This document shows positions 1 to 9,457 of a stretch of 20,807 nucleotides of DNA, one piece after another (the stretch's first letter is position 1; each line of letters opens with the position of its first letter). Made by a program: the position numbers and the translations under genes. The stretch comes from a virus. The stretch spans positions 1 to 20,807 of IMG/VR virus record IMGVR_UViG_3300043438_000305; one strand, given 5' to 3'. The notes under the pieces are model-generated. The model worked only from the letters and a program-made list of their open reading frames with translations. It was not told the origin of the DNA and did no database searches.

Positions 1-1316
1 GCGTAGCCAATAGCCGCACCATAAGCACCAGACTTAACGACAGCCTTTGTCATGTCACCAATGTAGCCACCCATAGGAGCCCACTTTGACAACACCCTAG
101 CCAACTTTCCTGTGCTTGTCTGCTCAAGTCCCATGCGACCAAGCACACCAGCCCCATTAGCCATTTCCTTGCCTAGTGTTTCAATGAAAGCACCGCCAAT
201 TCTTGAGGCGTTGGCAACAGCCCATATTGGAACAATGGTAGCCGCATACGGCAGTCCGATAGTTCCAAGACCAATACCAGCCATTAACGAACCACCAAAG
301 CCAGCCTGTCCCTTTGTCGGTCCAGTAATTCTGAGATTTGCGTTTGGAGTTGTGTGAAGATTAGTGTCTAAAAGTTCATCAGCCTGTTGCTTAACCCAGT
401 TGATTGGTTTTGAAATCAATGTATCAACAGACTCACCAGAAACACGGAAAGCCTTACCAAGTTTCTCAGTCAGTCCATATCCAAGTATCTTACCTTTTTC
501 AAGTCTGGCGGCTGTGTTCTTAAGTGAAGAAGCAGTACCAGAAATGCCTTCTTTCAAGGCATCCTTGGCAAGGCTGTTCATCGCAGATGACATGGCACTC
601 TTTGCACCAGCCTTGGCAAACGCAGACTCGCCAAGAGTAATAAGCGTCATCGGGTCTAGGAAATAAGACCCAGCGACAGCCAATTCATTGTTGACAGTAT
701 ACAGGTCTTTAGCCGACAAGGTTGTGATATCTCTCCCAATCAACGAAGAGGTGTCTGGCATTATCACATTTTCTTGTCCTTCTGCTATACGCTGTGATTG
801 GGCTCTCCAATTCGCCAACTTATGGAAGTCGGTATATCTATCATAGACATCTCCCTGCGGATTAAAAAGTCTATAAAATGGAGAGTTCTGATTCTTTGAT
901 GCTTCTTTGTAAAGACCAACTAAGTCTCTGGTTCCTCTAGCAAGAGCCTCTGCCGTAGTAGGACCAAGATTACCTATGTTTCTTACGGCTGTCTTCATAT
1001 TACGCTTTTCTCCAAAAGGAGTAAGCGATGCAATGCCAGAGCCGATATCTCCAAAGAATGTACCAGCGGCTCCGCTGGCGGTTTCCCACCAGTTCATCTC
1101 CTGCTTCTTATGCCACTCGTCATAGAGTTTAAACTCGTCCATGCTCAAGTTGACTGCCTTGCCTGTTGACTGGGCAATCATCACTTTAAACGCAACATCG
1201 TCTCCGCTCAATGGTCTGTTTAAGATAGCATCAAGTTTGTCCTTTTGGACATTCTTGACTCCCTCTTCGTCAGCCCCTTCTGGAGGATTGAAAAGATACA
1301 AAGAATCTCTGTTCAT
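1..1316 (-). CDS. Large putative internal virion (ejection) protein, C-terminus outside window
   Basis: An open frame runs without a stop from ATG at 1316 to the left edge, giving 438 codons of an incomplete protein that begins MNRDSLYLFNPPEGADEEGV. It starts 5 bases after the stop of the 910-residue gene, so it belongs to the same transcript. The sequence is rich in Ala, Gly and Lys, with helical stretches and a hydrophobic Gly-rich segment near residues 336-366 (core GSLMAGIGLGTIGLPYAAT), which could insert in a membrane. I see no catalytic motif in the visible part. Its place after the tail genes, as the third large protein in a row, matches where podoviruses keep internal virion proteins that are ejected with the DNA. 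That role is inferred from position and composition. A lytic transglycosylase or other enzyme domain could lie in the missing part. Confidence 0.75.
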   Translation of the reverse strand, partial: MNRDSLYLFNPPEGADEEGVKNVQKDKLDAILNRPLSGDDVAFKVMIAQSTGKAVNLSMDEFKLYDEWHKKQEMNWWETASGAAGTFFGDIGSGIASLTPFGEKRNMKTAVRNIGNLGPTTAEALARGTRDLVGLYKEASKNQNSPFYRLFNPQGDVYDRYTDFHKLANWRAQSQRIAEGQENVIMPDTSSLIGRDITTLSAKDLYTVNNELAVAGSYFLDPMTLITLGESAFAKAGAKSAMSSAMNSLAKDALKEGISGTASSLKNTAARLEKGKILGYGLTEKLGKAFRVSGESVDTLISKPINWVKQQADELLDTNLHTTPNANLRITGPTKGQAGFGGSLMAGIGLGTIGLPYAATIVPIWAVANASRIGGAFIETLGKEMANGAGVLGRMGLEQTSTGKLARVLSKWAPMGGYIGDMTKAVVKSGAYGAAIGY

Positions 1317-1321
1317 TTTAA

Positions 1322-4054
1322 TTATTGGCTGAAGACATCGTTGATTGCTCTAAGTCTCGCTTGTTGATGCGGAACTCCCTGCTCGATGTATTCGTTATAC
1401 CTAAGTCTTAAAAAGGCTTCTTGCTCTGGTGTCAAGCCAGAATCTGCATTTTCTTCAGCCGCAAATCCGTTAGCACTAGCAATACCTTTAACTTTCTCAG
1501 CCATTCTGAATCTGTACTCCTTAAGAGTTCCAAGTGCTGTTTTTCTAAATATAGCACCACTCATTGACGCAAGGTTAGGAACAACGGATTCCAACTTTTT
1601 TGCGTCCTGCTCGGAGAACGCACCAGAACCAGCGACTTCAGTTCTGCCTGCGGCTTGAATAGAGTTGGTAATACCTAAGATAGCACCAGCCTTTTCATTT
1701 GGAACAATGGAATCCCAAACACCAACTTTTTCAGCCAACTCTATAACTCTATCAAGTGCGTCAATTGCTCTTACTGTGTCAAGAACGCTTGTCTTAACCT
1801 TACTAGCCTCTGTAGTGTCAATGGTTCTGATGTCACCTCGGAATGCCCACTTAGCAGTTGAAATCTTGTCAACTCTTATTGCGTCTTTTAACACAGCATG
1901 CTTTTCTAACGCTATTTGGTCGGAAACGGACATACCCTTGCTTTGCATGACTTCCCACTTTTCTCCAATACCAACTAATGTAACTCCATTGCTTGTCATT
2001 ATTCTAACCTTTGGCGGGTAGCCACGCATTTGTCTAAATGTTGACTCAGACCAGTTCATTGGAACGCCACCCATCTTATTAAGTCTGCTAGTTAATTGAC
2101 CATACTCCTCCGCAATCTTCTCATCGTCAGACTTGAGTTCTGGCTGACCGACAAGCGGAGGTAAAGGAGGCTCTGATGTTCTAGCCTGCTGGCGTTGGAT
2201 TGGGGACGCTTTAGCACCAGCAGGAGCGATAGAGGTAGGCACAGGGCTGGAAGGAGCCTGTGGAGCCATTTGAGCGGCTTGAGCCGTAGGAGCGGGCTTA
2301 GTCTTTTCCGCTGGCTTCTGAACCTTTGAAAGCAACTCAACTTGACGCTGGGAATTATCTATTTCAAATTGCCAAGCGTCATAGTTAGTCTTGGCAAACA
2401 TTTGAAGTTGCTCAAGTTTTCCTTCTATAGAGTTTTGGTCTGTCCATTCAAAAAATGCCTTCTTGTCAGCATCCGTTGCAGTACCTTGTTGGAACATTCC
2501 AATGATGTCAATGCCTGTATCTTTTTGATACTGCCTTCCTATTTCTAATTGAATCGTTTCATCGCCTAATGGGGCTCCTCTATTCCATGTCCATGACCCA
2601 TCAAAAAGTTTTCTTCCACGCTGTTTTTCATATTCAGCCGCAGTCTTAGCAATGTTTCCATCCTTTATTGCGTCTGCTGGATTTGGTGGCTTTGGCATTG
2701 ACTTAGCAATAGCCAAGTCGGACTTAGCCTTGTCAAGAGCGTCTTCTGGGCTTAAGGTTGCCTTTGAAACTTCAATAAGTTCTTTAGATAACTCTTGAAT
2801 CTTGGCATTATTTGCATCCTTTTCAAAAACAGTATAAACTACCGCATTTTTTAAATCTTCTATTTGTTTTAAAATCTGCTTTTTTCGTTGATAAGGAGAA
2901 ACAGGTGTAGCACCAGCAGGCTTTGGTGCTTCCTTTGGCTTTTCTGGTTCAGCAGGAGTCTTTATTTTGCCTTGAATTTCAGCAATTCTAGCCTGTGCCT
3001 TTGTCTTTTCTGCCTGTAAGTCTGTAAGTCTTGATAACTGAGCCTCTGCCTCTTTTTGTTTTTCTTCTGCCGTCAAGTTTCCAGTAAAGCCCAAGAGATT
3101 GCCAGCCAATCTGGACGCAGTACCGATTTCTGGTATTCCGCCAATGATGTTATTTTCGACAAATCCACCAACAGTACTCCATCCCATCTCAGCACCAGAC
3201 ATTTCTCTGGCTCCTCTGAGTGCTTTGTCGATTGAAACAAGTTTGCCCTGCAATGATTCAAGTTCAAACTGCAAAGCCTGCTGTTGTAACTTTTCTTTTT
3301 GTGCCTCAATTTCTGCCTGTCCAGCAGGAGGAACTTTATACTCTAAAGTCTTAGATTGTGTTGGTGTCCCAGCCTGCGGAACAGGTGCAGGAGCGGGAGC
3401 GGTAGCAGAAGCCTGTTGCTGACCCGCTCTTCCAAGACCTCTAACAGCCCCAGCAACTATGCCGACTGGCCTTGGTGCTAAAGTCATAGCCGCTTCACCA
3501 ACGGCAGGAGAAAACTTAGTCACGGCATCCATCATTCTGGATGATGTGGTGCTACCAGACGATGTTTCTTTGCCAATGTCACTACCAGCAGTCTCCATAG
3601 CCAACTTATGGGCAAGGAGCATTTTCTGATATTCGTCATATTCCATCTGAGACTTATTGAGACTCAGTTGATTCATGCTGTACTGCTGTTGAGCCGCCCG
3701 AGTCTTCAAGACTTGCTCCTCAACCATTGCACCAGTCTTATAACCCTCAAGAGTTGAAACTAGTTGGCTCTTTGAGAGATAATTAAGACCACCTTCCCTA
3801 TTGATAGCCTTGTAGATGTCATGGATATACTTTGGTGCTGAGTCGGATGGCTTACCCTTCTCGTCAGTAGAGTATTGAGATAAAATGGAAGAAGCCGTAC
3901 CACGCAAAACTTCCATCTCGTTGCCAGCGTTAACAATCTGCTCTGGCATGGCAAGCATGGCTTTATCCCTAGCCTGCTGTTGTTGCAGGAGGGCATCCAT
4001 GTTTTGACCGACATTGAAGGCATCGCCTCCAGTATATTGTCCAAATATTGCCAT
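1322..4054 (-). CDS. 910-residue putative internal virion / ejection protein
   Basis: The start ATG at 4054 lies 7 bases after the preceding stop, with the A/T-rich leader TAACTAATTT and no Shine-Dalgarno. The N-terminus (MAIFGQYTGGDAFNVGQNMD) is followed by Gln-rich helical stretches around residues 95-150, coiled-coil-like Glu/Lys/Gln segments around 240-370, and several Pro/Ala-rich linkers near 215-235, 370-390 and 590-640. The C-terminal part looks globular and contains RTEVAGSGAFSEQD about 105 residues from the end, a type of segment I associate with large phage virion proteins. There is no signal peptide, clear membrane segment or recognised enzyme motif. With the Gly-zipper gene before it and a third large gene after it, it is best read as one of a trio of capsid-internal proteins released at infection. 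Function is inferred from context. Confidence 0.8.
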   Translation of the reverse strand: MAIFGQYTGGDAFNVGQNMDALLQQQQARDKAMLAMPEQIVNAGNEMEVLRGTASSILSQYSTDEKGKPSDSAPKYIHDIYKAINREGGLNYLSKSQLVSTLEGYKTGAMVEEQVLKTRAAQQQYSMNQLSLNKSQMEYDEYQKMLLAHKLAMETAGSDIGKETSSGSTTSSRMMDAVTKFSPAVGEAAMTLAPRPVGIVAGAVRGLGRAGQQQASATAPAPAPVPQAGTPTQSKTLEYKVPPAGQAEIEAQKEKLQQQALQFELESLQGKLVSIDKALRGAREMSGAEMGWSTVGGFVENNIIGGIPEIGTASRLAGNLLGFTGNLTAEEKQKEAEAQLSRLTDLQAEKTKAQARIAEIQGKIKTPAEPEKPKEAPKPAGATPVSPYQRKKQILKQIEDLKNAVVYTVFEKDANNAKIQELSKELIEVSKATLSPEDALDKAKSDLAIAKSMPKPPNPADAIKDGNIAKTAAEYEKQRGRKLFDGSWTWNRGAPLGDETIQLEIGRQYQKDTGIDIIGMFQQGTATDADKKAFFEWTDQNSIEGKLEQLQMFAKTNYDAWQFEIDNSQRQVELLSKVQKPAEKTKPAPTAQAAQMAPQAPSSPVPTSIAPAGAKASPIQRQQARTSEPPLPPLVGQPELKSDDEKIAEEYGQLTSRLNKMGGVPMNWSESTFRQMRGYPPKVRIMTSNGVTLVGIGEKWEVMQSKGMSVSDQIALEKHAVLKDAIRVDKISTAKWAFRGDIRTIDTTEASKVKTSVLDTVRAIDALDRVIELAEKVGVWDSIVPNEKAGAILGITNSIQAAGRTEVAGSGAFSEQDAKKLESVVPNLASMSGAIFRKTALGTLKEYRFRMAEKVKGIASANGFAAEENADSGLTPEQEAFLRLRYNEYIEQGVPHQQARLRAINDVFSQ

Positions 4055-4061
4055 AAATTAG

Positions 4062-5168
4062 TTAGTAAGAAACTCCCTGCATCAATGGATTAGATGAAAA
4101 TGTAGGGGAAGAAAGACCATTAAGTTTTGAACCGCCCATAAACTGGTCAAAAGTTGTGACATTGCCAGCACCGACCCCAGCACCTGCATTTCCAAAATTA
4201 AACATATTAGGGTTCTGCATCATCATAGAACCAAACTGACCAAACGAATTAAGCAGTTGCTGTTGCTGTTGCATACCCGCTCTAGCCACAGCCATATTAT
4301 GTTGATAGTTCATTCCTTGTGCCTGAGTTCCAAGTTGTGACTCTGGCTGGAATATCTGAGGCTGGTACTGACCAAGCATTTGATTGGCTTGACCCATGAA
4401 CTGACCGCCCATGCCTGCCGTGTTCATAGCACCGCTGGCAAATTGCAACGCTTGTTGTTGAAGCCCAAGTTCTGAGTTCATAACATTGCCAGCAAATTGT
4501 CTGGCTCTATCCTGTCTTTGTAAACCTAGATTGTAGTTGGAAAGAACGCCAGCCGCAACTCCCTGTCTTCCGCTAAGGCCACGCATACCCATAGCCATAT
4601 TAGCATTCTGGAATGCTATACGCTGGTCATCCGCATTAAGACCAGTACCAGCATTCAAGTCTGCTTGTGCCTGCCCAAGAAGTGTATTCTGCATGCCTTG
4701 GACGCTTTGTGGAACAAGGAGGTTTCTTGACGCTCCAGCAAGACCACCAAGCGTGTTCATGTATGTGTTAGCCGCATTCTGCTGAACACCAGCAAAAGCC
4801 GTGTTTGCTTGATTAAGCATTGACACATAGCCTTGCGTTCCGTCACCACCATAAAGTTGACGATTAAGAGTCTGCTCTTGAAGACCTTGATACCTAGGTC
4901 TAAACTTACCCTCCAAATCAAGCAACCTTCCTTGGATACCCTCTTGAGCGGTAAGATTAGTGTTCATTATCTGGCTATAAGAAGGAGGTTTTTGAACCTT
5001 TTTTTTCTTTGAGCCAAACAATCCACCAATCAAAGCCCCAACAGCCATTCCAACTGGACCGCCTACAGCACCTATCTTAGCACCAAGGGCATAACCTCCC
5101 ACAGCACCAGACATTGCACCAGATGCGGCTCCGCTTGCACCACCTCCTACAGAATCGTAATCAGACAT
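4062..5168 (-). CDS. Gly-zipper, Gln/Met/Asn-rich putative DNA-ejection protein
   Basis: This 368-residue protein opens with a small-residue stretch (about residues 8-52) with repeated G/A-x-x-x-G/A spacing, ending at GALIGGLFGSKKKK. This is a glycine-zipper-like hydrophobic segment closed by a basic cluster. The rest is rich in Gln, Asn, Met, Ala and Gly, with a QQQQQ run near residue 300 and many predicted helices but no enzyme motif. Podovirus ejection proteins (T7 gp14, P22 gp7 type) commonly combine a membrane-active Gly-rich part with a low-complexity helical body and sit just after the tail genes, as here. It starts 3 bases after the preceding stop and ends 7 bases before the next start. 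The ejection role is inference from composition and position; a tail-tip or scaffold-like role is possible. Confidence 0.8.
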   Translation of the reverse strand: MSDYDSVGGGASGAASGAMSGAVGGYALGAKIGAVGGPVGMAVGALIGGLFGSKKKKVQKPPSYSQIMNTNLTAQEGIQGRLLDLEGKFRPRYQGLQEQTLNRQLYGGDGTQGYVSMLNQANTAFAGVQQNAANTYMNTLGGLAGASRNLLVPQSVQGMQNTLLGQAQADLNAGTGLNADDQRIAFQNANMAMGMRGLSGRQGVAAGVLSNYNLGLQRQDRARQFAGNVMNSELGLQQQALQFASGAMNTAGMGGQFMGQANQMLGQYQPQIFQPESQLGTQAQGMNYQHNMAVARAGMQQQQQLLNSFGQFGSMMMQNPNMFNFGNAGAGVGAGNVTTFDQFMGGSKLNGLSSPTFSSNPLMQGVSY

Positions 5169-5171
5169 AAA

Positions 5172-6116
5172 TTAATCAAAAACTAGGACATCGAAATCGA
5201 CATCGGTTGAACCACCAGAACTACTGAAAATTCTGTATTGTGCTAGAACATAAAATGAAGATGATGTTCTTATTCCATATTCACCCATAGAAACACTAGC
5301 ATTTCCATCCCATTGTGTTGAAACCGCAGAAATAACATAGTTTGGCGATGACATTGGAGTTGTGAAATCAATTCTGTAATAACCAGTTCCAAGCCTAGTA
5401 GCGGAGCAATTAAATGGGGCTCTTCTTGGGACAAGGTTAGTGCCATCAAACTTCCAAGAACCGCTGGCCTTTAAAGAAGGATTTGATTGAGCAACAGTAA
5501 GCGTTCCATTGATGACAACATTTCCTTCAAATGTTGCTGGTCCATCAACATTGAGTTCAGCATGGTTAGTATATCCAGTAGGATTAGTTATATCAAGTTT
5601 GCCAGAAATTCGTGCATTACACCGACCTTCACTTGGTGCTGGAGTATAAATGTCAAAGTTTTTTGTAGTAAATAAAACCTGATTTAACCAACTGCTACCA
5701 GTTGGAGGGGCTCCAGTATATGCATCATAACCAAAACGCATTTGAGGATATATTCCACTTACAACAATGTTTGTCTGCCTTAAGTCCATCATAGGATATG
5801 GGGCATAAGGGCTAGGGTCAGTTTTATCTGCAAGTGTAAGATTGTCTATCTGAGCAGAGTCAACAGAGAGATTATCAACATTTATCGTATCAGAGTTAAT
5901 TGTGTCAGTAAACTGAAGTTTAGTCTGCTTAAACAAACTACCAGCCTTACCGATAAGCAATAGGTCTGTGTCTGCTGTTGCCGAATTTGCTGTCTGTTCT
6001 GCAATAGCACCACCAACAAGTTGTGCATTGTTTACATGCTGGTTAAGATTGCCAGCCGTGACAAGAGAGTTTGCTCCTGTACTAGTATAATTAAATCCAG
6101 ATGATATTTGTGACAT
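5172..6116 (-). CDS. Putative tail fibre / receptor-binding protein (314 aa)
   Basis: The N-terminus (to about residue 60) has a modular fibre-attachment look: NSLVTAGNLNQHVNNAQLVG then TANSATADTDLLLIGKAGSL, similar in pattern to N-terminal segments I associate with virion fibres. A repetitive strand-forming region follows (residues 70-95, with TINSDTINVDNLSVDSAQID), then Ser/Thr/Gly-rich beta structure. The last 100 residues include SWKFDGTNLVPRRAPFNCSA and TTPMSSPNYVISAVS, typical of compact C-terminal tip domains. No pectate-lyase or other enzyme motif is visible. It follows the nozzle gene by 3 bases and, unlike most genes here, has a plausible Shine-Dalgarno (GAGG, 8 bases before ATG). 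Receptor binding is inferred; it could also be a head fibre. Confidence 0.75.
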   Translation of the reverse strand: MSQISSGFNYTSTGANSLVTAGNLNQHVNNAQLVGGAIAEQTANSATADTDLLLIGKAGSLFKQTKLQFTDTINSDTINVDNLSVDSAQIDNLTLADKTDPSPYAPYPMMDLRQTNIVVSGIYPQMRFGYDAYTGAPPTGSSWLNQVLFTTKNFDIYTPAPSEGRCNARISGKLDITNPTGYTNHAELNVDGPATFEGNVVINGTLTVAQSNPSLKASGSWKFDGTNLVPRRAPFNCSATRLGTGYYRIDFTTPMSSPNYVISAVSTQWDGNASVSMGEYGIRTSSSFYVLAQYRIFSSSGGSTDVDFDVLVFD

Positions 6117-6119
6117 ATT

Positions 6120-8078
6120 TTATTCCTCGTTTTTAATTGTTCTTCCAGTTTGTGTTGCTTCAACAACTATTGATTTTATTATTGGTCTTCCAGAGAGAGT
6201 GGTTAATTCGATATCTAAACCTACTGACACTTTTCTTACTGGGAATGTTCGTGTTTTGTTTTCAGCCACCGATGTGGATGCTATATCAAGAACGGACGAA
6301 GTGTCTGGGTTGTATGTTGATATTGATGTTTGGACAGTACCAAAAGATTCAAAATCAAGGTCTGTTGCTATAGATGTAAATCGCTTCTTCTGAAGAGTAT
6401 TGAATGAATACCTTCTTGTCAAGGCGTATCCTCTAATCGTAGAGTATTGATACACGCTGGGTTCAAGATAAAAACTTAATGGTATACCTTCTGGTATCTC
6501 TGGATTGTCTGCCGACTCTGGGATATATGGGAAACTCGCAAAAGACGGAGCGGAGGTTATGTCTCCAAACTCATCGTTTTCAGTCTCCTCTGACAGATAA
6601 ATTCCATTGTTCCTTGTCCAAAACATCATTCTATTGACAGCACCACTCGTTCCGCTTTTTGTAATAACAATTCCGTCCGCATTAAATTGAGTTGGGTAAG
6701 TGTCAACAGACTCCCACATCTGGTTTGTCAAATTATAAACAAGAACATGGGTGTTGTATTGACTTCCGTCCAAAGGAACTGCCAAATAGTATCTACCATT
6801 GTAGACTGTTGCTACAGCCTTATGCACATAGTTCTGGTTAATTCTGTCTATGTACTTCTGTATCTGCGTGGACATTGGAGCCGTGTTTGCGAGCAGATTG
6901 GCATCCAACTGTGGCTCAAGCCTATATACCCCCCTCTTAGACAGAAAGAACACATATCCAGACACATTGGCTATGCTGTTCTTGGCTAGGCATCCGATAT
7001 CAAAGGTCAAAGACCGAACATACGAATCCGCAAGAACTATGTCTGGTGTTGAGGTATTGTCAGCAAACTTTGCTGAGTATATGCTATTGTCCTTGAAAAC
7101 AAGTATTTCATCCTTAGTCCAAGGGTGGAATCCGACTATCTTTTGCTCATCGCCTTGGTTTATTGTCAATGCCTGTATGGTTAAATCAAACACCCAATTG
7201 CCATTAGCATTTGGCAAATAATCGGAAACAGCAATTTCATCCCTGCTGTATTTGCAGTATATGCGGTTCTTGTGGTATATGGCTGTGCTTGTAGGCGGGA
7301 AGTCGCAAGCCGTAGGAGATGTTCCACCAACTATAGTCCCATCAATAACCCCTTGTTTGACAACGCTTACGGAAGTCCCATCAAAAACAAGAACAGGCTT
7401 TGCCACTTGAATGACATATCCAGACTGACTTCCGCTATGCGGGGTAGTTATGTTATATGTGAAAGAAGTTGAATTTGGAACTGTTGCTACAACAAAATTA
7501 TTTGTGCTTGTAGGACCACTCCATTGAGTGTGTGCTGTTTCTATAACAAATTCATCACCAACAGCAAGACCATGTGGAAGAAGTGTTTTGACTAAAAGAG
7601 ATGATGAACTTCCGCTGGTATGAACATTTGCCGATGTGGTTGCTGTAGGTGCTGATATATATTTTGTTGGCTCACCTCTAAGAATGTACAACTTATTAAC
7701 AGCCTGCAAAACCTGTATAGGTCCAGTTAATGATTTTCTATCAAGCGGAAACGAATATCTAGTTCCTATTGTTTCCGTAATTGGGTCAAATAATGTAAGA
7801 TAATTGGCAGATGTTACCCCATTGTAGGATATCAACGCAATCCTTTCATCTCCATCTGAATTAATATAAACTCCAGCACCTATGACATTGCCAATGTAAG
7901 AGGCATCCGCAGGGCTAAGTAACCGCTCAATACCCTTGCGGACTTGCAGAGTTTGCAGGTCTAATCGGATGTTCCTTCCGTCTTGAAGTACACCCGCCTT
8001 AAGGGTTGCTGGGTTTGCTCTAGTATCTATACCTATAAATCCAGCGTCTCCGTCAAAATTACGCTGTCCGTTAGGCAT
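6120..8078 (-). CDS. Putative tail nozzle / tail tubular protein B-like
   Basis: The 652-residue product begins MPNGQRNFDGDAGFIGIDTR and has the stretch KAGVLQDGRNIRLDLQTLQV followed by RKG. That pattern (complete coverage of the DNA or tube, a GRN-R-L segment, then VRKG) is common in podoviral nozzle proteins with a beta-propeller-like body, such as the T7 gp12 class. The remainder is nearly all beta strand, with repeated aromatic blade-like segments such as NGRYYLAVPLDGSQYNTHVL and MMFWTRNNGIYLSEE. Length is a little below T7 gp12. Residues about 150-225 look like an extra Ser/Thr-rich domain (LPHGLAVGDEFVIE). The ATG overlaps the stop of the 35-residue upstream gene (TAATG), suggesting coupled translation. 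It probably forms the distal tail tube that contacts the cell. The assignment rests on pattern, size and gene order. Confidence 0.7.
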   Translation of the reverse strand: MPNGQRNFDGDAGFIGIDTRANPATLKAGVLQDGRNIRLDLQTLQVRKGIERLLSPADASYIGNVIGAGVYINSDGDERIALISYNGVTSANYLTLFDPITETIGTRYSFPLDRKSLTGPIQVLQAVNKLYILRGEPTKYISAPTATTSANVHTSGSSSSLLVKTLLPHGLAVGDEFVIETAHTQWSGPTSTNNFVVATVPNSTSFTYNITTPHSGSQSGYVIQVAKPVLVFDGTSVSVVKQGVIDGTIVGGTSPTACDFPPTSTAIYHKNRIYCKYSRDEIAVSDYLPNANGNWVFDLTIQALTINQGDEQKIVGFHPWTKDEILVFKDNSIYSAKFADNTSTPDIVLADSYVRSLTFDIGCLAKNSIANVSGYVFFLSKRGVYRLEPQLDANLLANTAPMSTQIQKYIDRINQNYVHKAVATVYNGRYYLAVPLDGSQYNTHVLVYNLTNQMWESVDTYPTQFNADGIVITKSGTSGAVNRMMFWTRNNGIYLSEETENDEFGDITSAPSFASFPYIPESADNPEIPEGIPLSFYLEPSVYQYSTIRGYALTRRYSFNTLQKKRFTSIATDLDFESFGTVQTSISTYNPDTSSVLDIASTSVAENKTRTFPVRKVSVGLDIELTTLSGRPIIKSIVVEATQTGRTIKNEE

Positions 8079-8185
8079 TAGATTTTAAAGATTGCCAAGT
8101 AAATGGATTTTAACTTGTCAGAATATCTAGCACCGACATAAACCCCGCCAAGAAAAGTGACTGTAGCAATAATTAAGGTAATCAT
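8078..8185 (-). CDS. 35-residue single-pass membrane protein
   Basis: This small gene fills the space between the 323-residue fibre-like gene and the nozzle gene. Its ATG lies 1 base after the upstream TAA, and its own TAA overlaps the nozzle ATG. The protein starts MITLIIATVTFLGGVYVGAR and ends YSDKLKSIYLAIFKI, that is, one hydrophobic segment (residues 2-20) followed by a short basic tail. The perfect fit between neighbours on both sides argues for a real gene. A small membrane protein in a phage late operon may be a holin-like, antiholin or infection-stage membrane component, but the sequence does not say which. Function unknown. Confidence 0.62.
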   Translation of the reverse strand: MITLIIATVTFLGGVYVGARYSDKLKSIYLAIFKI

Positions 8186-8186
8186 A

Positions 8187-9158
8187 TTATTTAATAAACC
8201 AAGTGTCTGCGGCAACCTTGATTAAGGTGCTAACGCCATCAAGGAGTGTGTGACTCCCACCTGCCACTCCATTAAGAGAAGCACTACTCATAAAAGTAGT
8301 AACAGTAGAACCAGCAGGAGAACAAATGAAAAATCGTGTTCCAATCGGGAACGAATAAGTAGAATCCGAAGGAATGCTAATAGTGTAAAAAGCCGTTAGT
8401 ACATGAAGAATACGACCATCAGTAGCACCAAGCGTTAAGGAAGTGCCAACACTTGTAAGATTTTCTTGAATGCCGTATGCACCTACTGATGTGCCTCCTC
8501 CAGAGCCGTTTTCCATACGCATGGTGTTTGCTGTGGAGTCATACTTGAACGAGTAGTAACCAGAACCCATCGAGTAACCATTAAAGTTGCCAGTAAGGTC
8601 AATGTTTGTTACTGACGCAGGAGGAACAACAGGAATTGTAAAGTCTTCCCACACATTTCCACCACCTCCAGCCCTACGAGCATAAAGCAAACCTGTACCC
8701 GTTGGTGCATCTGAAATGCCACCACCGCCAGTTACAACAGCCCAAGCCGCATTCTTACGAACATACTCAGAGCCGTCAGAAGGAGCATCAGTAAGATAAG
8801 AACCAATGGGCTGATATGTGCTACTAGCCGCAGAGGTAGTCAAATACGAAGTCATCCCAGAAAGCGTCTGGTAGGTGCTTGAGGCAGTTGCCGTAGTCAG
8901 ATAACCGCTGATGGAAGCCCCAGCAGGGATGGTTACAACCCCTGTGAAGGTCGGACTTGCTTTAGGGGCATAAGTCGTGCTTGCAGAAGAAGTGGTTAAA
9001 TAAGACAGACCGCTGATATAACTGACTGTGGTAAACGGATTAGCCGATGTAGGGCTAGAACCGCTTGTGATAGCACCAAGTTGCTGGGTGGAGATTTCGT
9101 TTCCAACCTCAACAACATTAGTGGGTATTTGAACCCCGACTGAGATGCTGATACTCAT
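8187..9158 (-). CDS. Fibre-like structural protein with YLTT repeats (323 aa)
   Basis: The central part carries degenerate repeats beginning YLTT or YLTD at about residues 53, 87, 105 and 121, each followed by a Ser/Ala/Thr run and STY or TTY. A collagen-like PKASPTFTGVVTIPAG segment sits between the first two. Such repeats are typical of trimeric phage fibres. Next comes EYVRKNAAWAVVTGGGG, a linker type common in phage fibres, then a beta-rich C-terminal region ending VAADTWFIK. There is no enzyme motif. The ATG shares a base with the stop of the 99-residue gene (TAATG). It may be a tail or head fibre; the position before the nozzle gene does not decide this. Confidence 0.75.
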   Translation of the reverse strand: MSISISVGVQIPTNVVEVGNEISTQQLGAITSGSSPTSANPFTTVSYISGLSYLTTSSASTTYAPKASPTFTGVVTIPAGASISGYLTTATASSTYQTLSGMTSYLTTSAASSTYQPIGSYLTDAPSDGSEYVRKNAAWAVVTGGGGISDAPTGTGLLYARRAGGGGNVWEDFTIPVVPPASVTNIDLTGNFNGYSMGSGYYSFKYDSTANTMRMENGSGGGTSVGAYGIQENLTSVGTSLTLGATDGRILHVLTAFYTISIPSDSTYSFPIGTRFFICSPAGSTVTTFMSSASLNGVAGGSHTLLDGVSTLIKVAADTWFIK

Positions 9159-9457
9159 TACACTTCAGAGTAAGCAACATGGATAAGGGTCGAAGCGGCT
9201 GTTGCAAAAGCACGAACAGGACCATTGTAGTTATCCAGCGAAATGTTTGAAAGGGGTGGTACAAGGATGCCTTGCGTACCGCTTGTATTTAAAATGATTT
9301 CGATTGATGCCGTGGCTGACTTGTTCTGAACTGTGACAATAACTCGTCTTGAGGATGTCGCATTAGCCGCAAGAACAGTTGTGATGGCGGTTCCAATCGT
9401 GGAATCCGCTTGCACAAACGACTTTAGAATCGGTGATGATAAGGAGATGTTTGACAT
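9158..9457 (-). CDS. Small beta-rich virion-type protein (99 aa)
   Basis: The protein is almost wholly predicted beta strand, with RRVIVTVQNKSATASIEIIL, then a turn, then LVPPLSNISLDNYNGPVRAF and a final strand TLIHVAYSEV. This resembles a compact beta-sandwich of the sort found in small phage decoration or fibre-base proteins. It has no Cys, signal peptide or membrane segment. It starts 1 base after the connector gene stop and its own stop overlaps the fibre-like gene start, so it is translated within the same block. I do not recognise a named family. A structural role is inferred from its neighbours. Confidence 0.7.
   Translation of the reverse strand: MSNISLSSPILKSFVQADSTIGTAITTVLAANATSSRRVIVTVQNKSATASIEIILNTSGTQGILVPPLSNISLDNYNGPVRAFATAASTLIHVAYSEV

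Noticed and set aside
1-1316. Plus-strand frames across the left edge
   Set aside because: They are shadows of the uninterrupted minus-strand frame that continues the operon.
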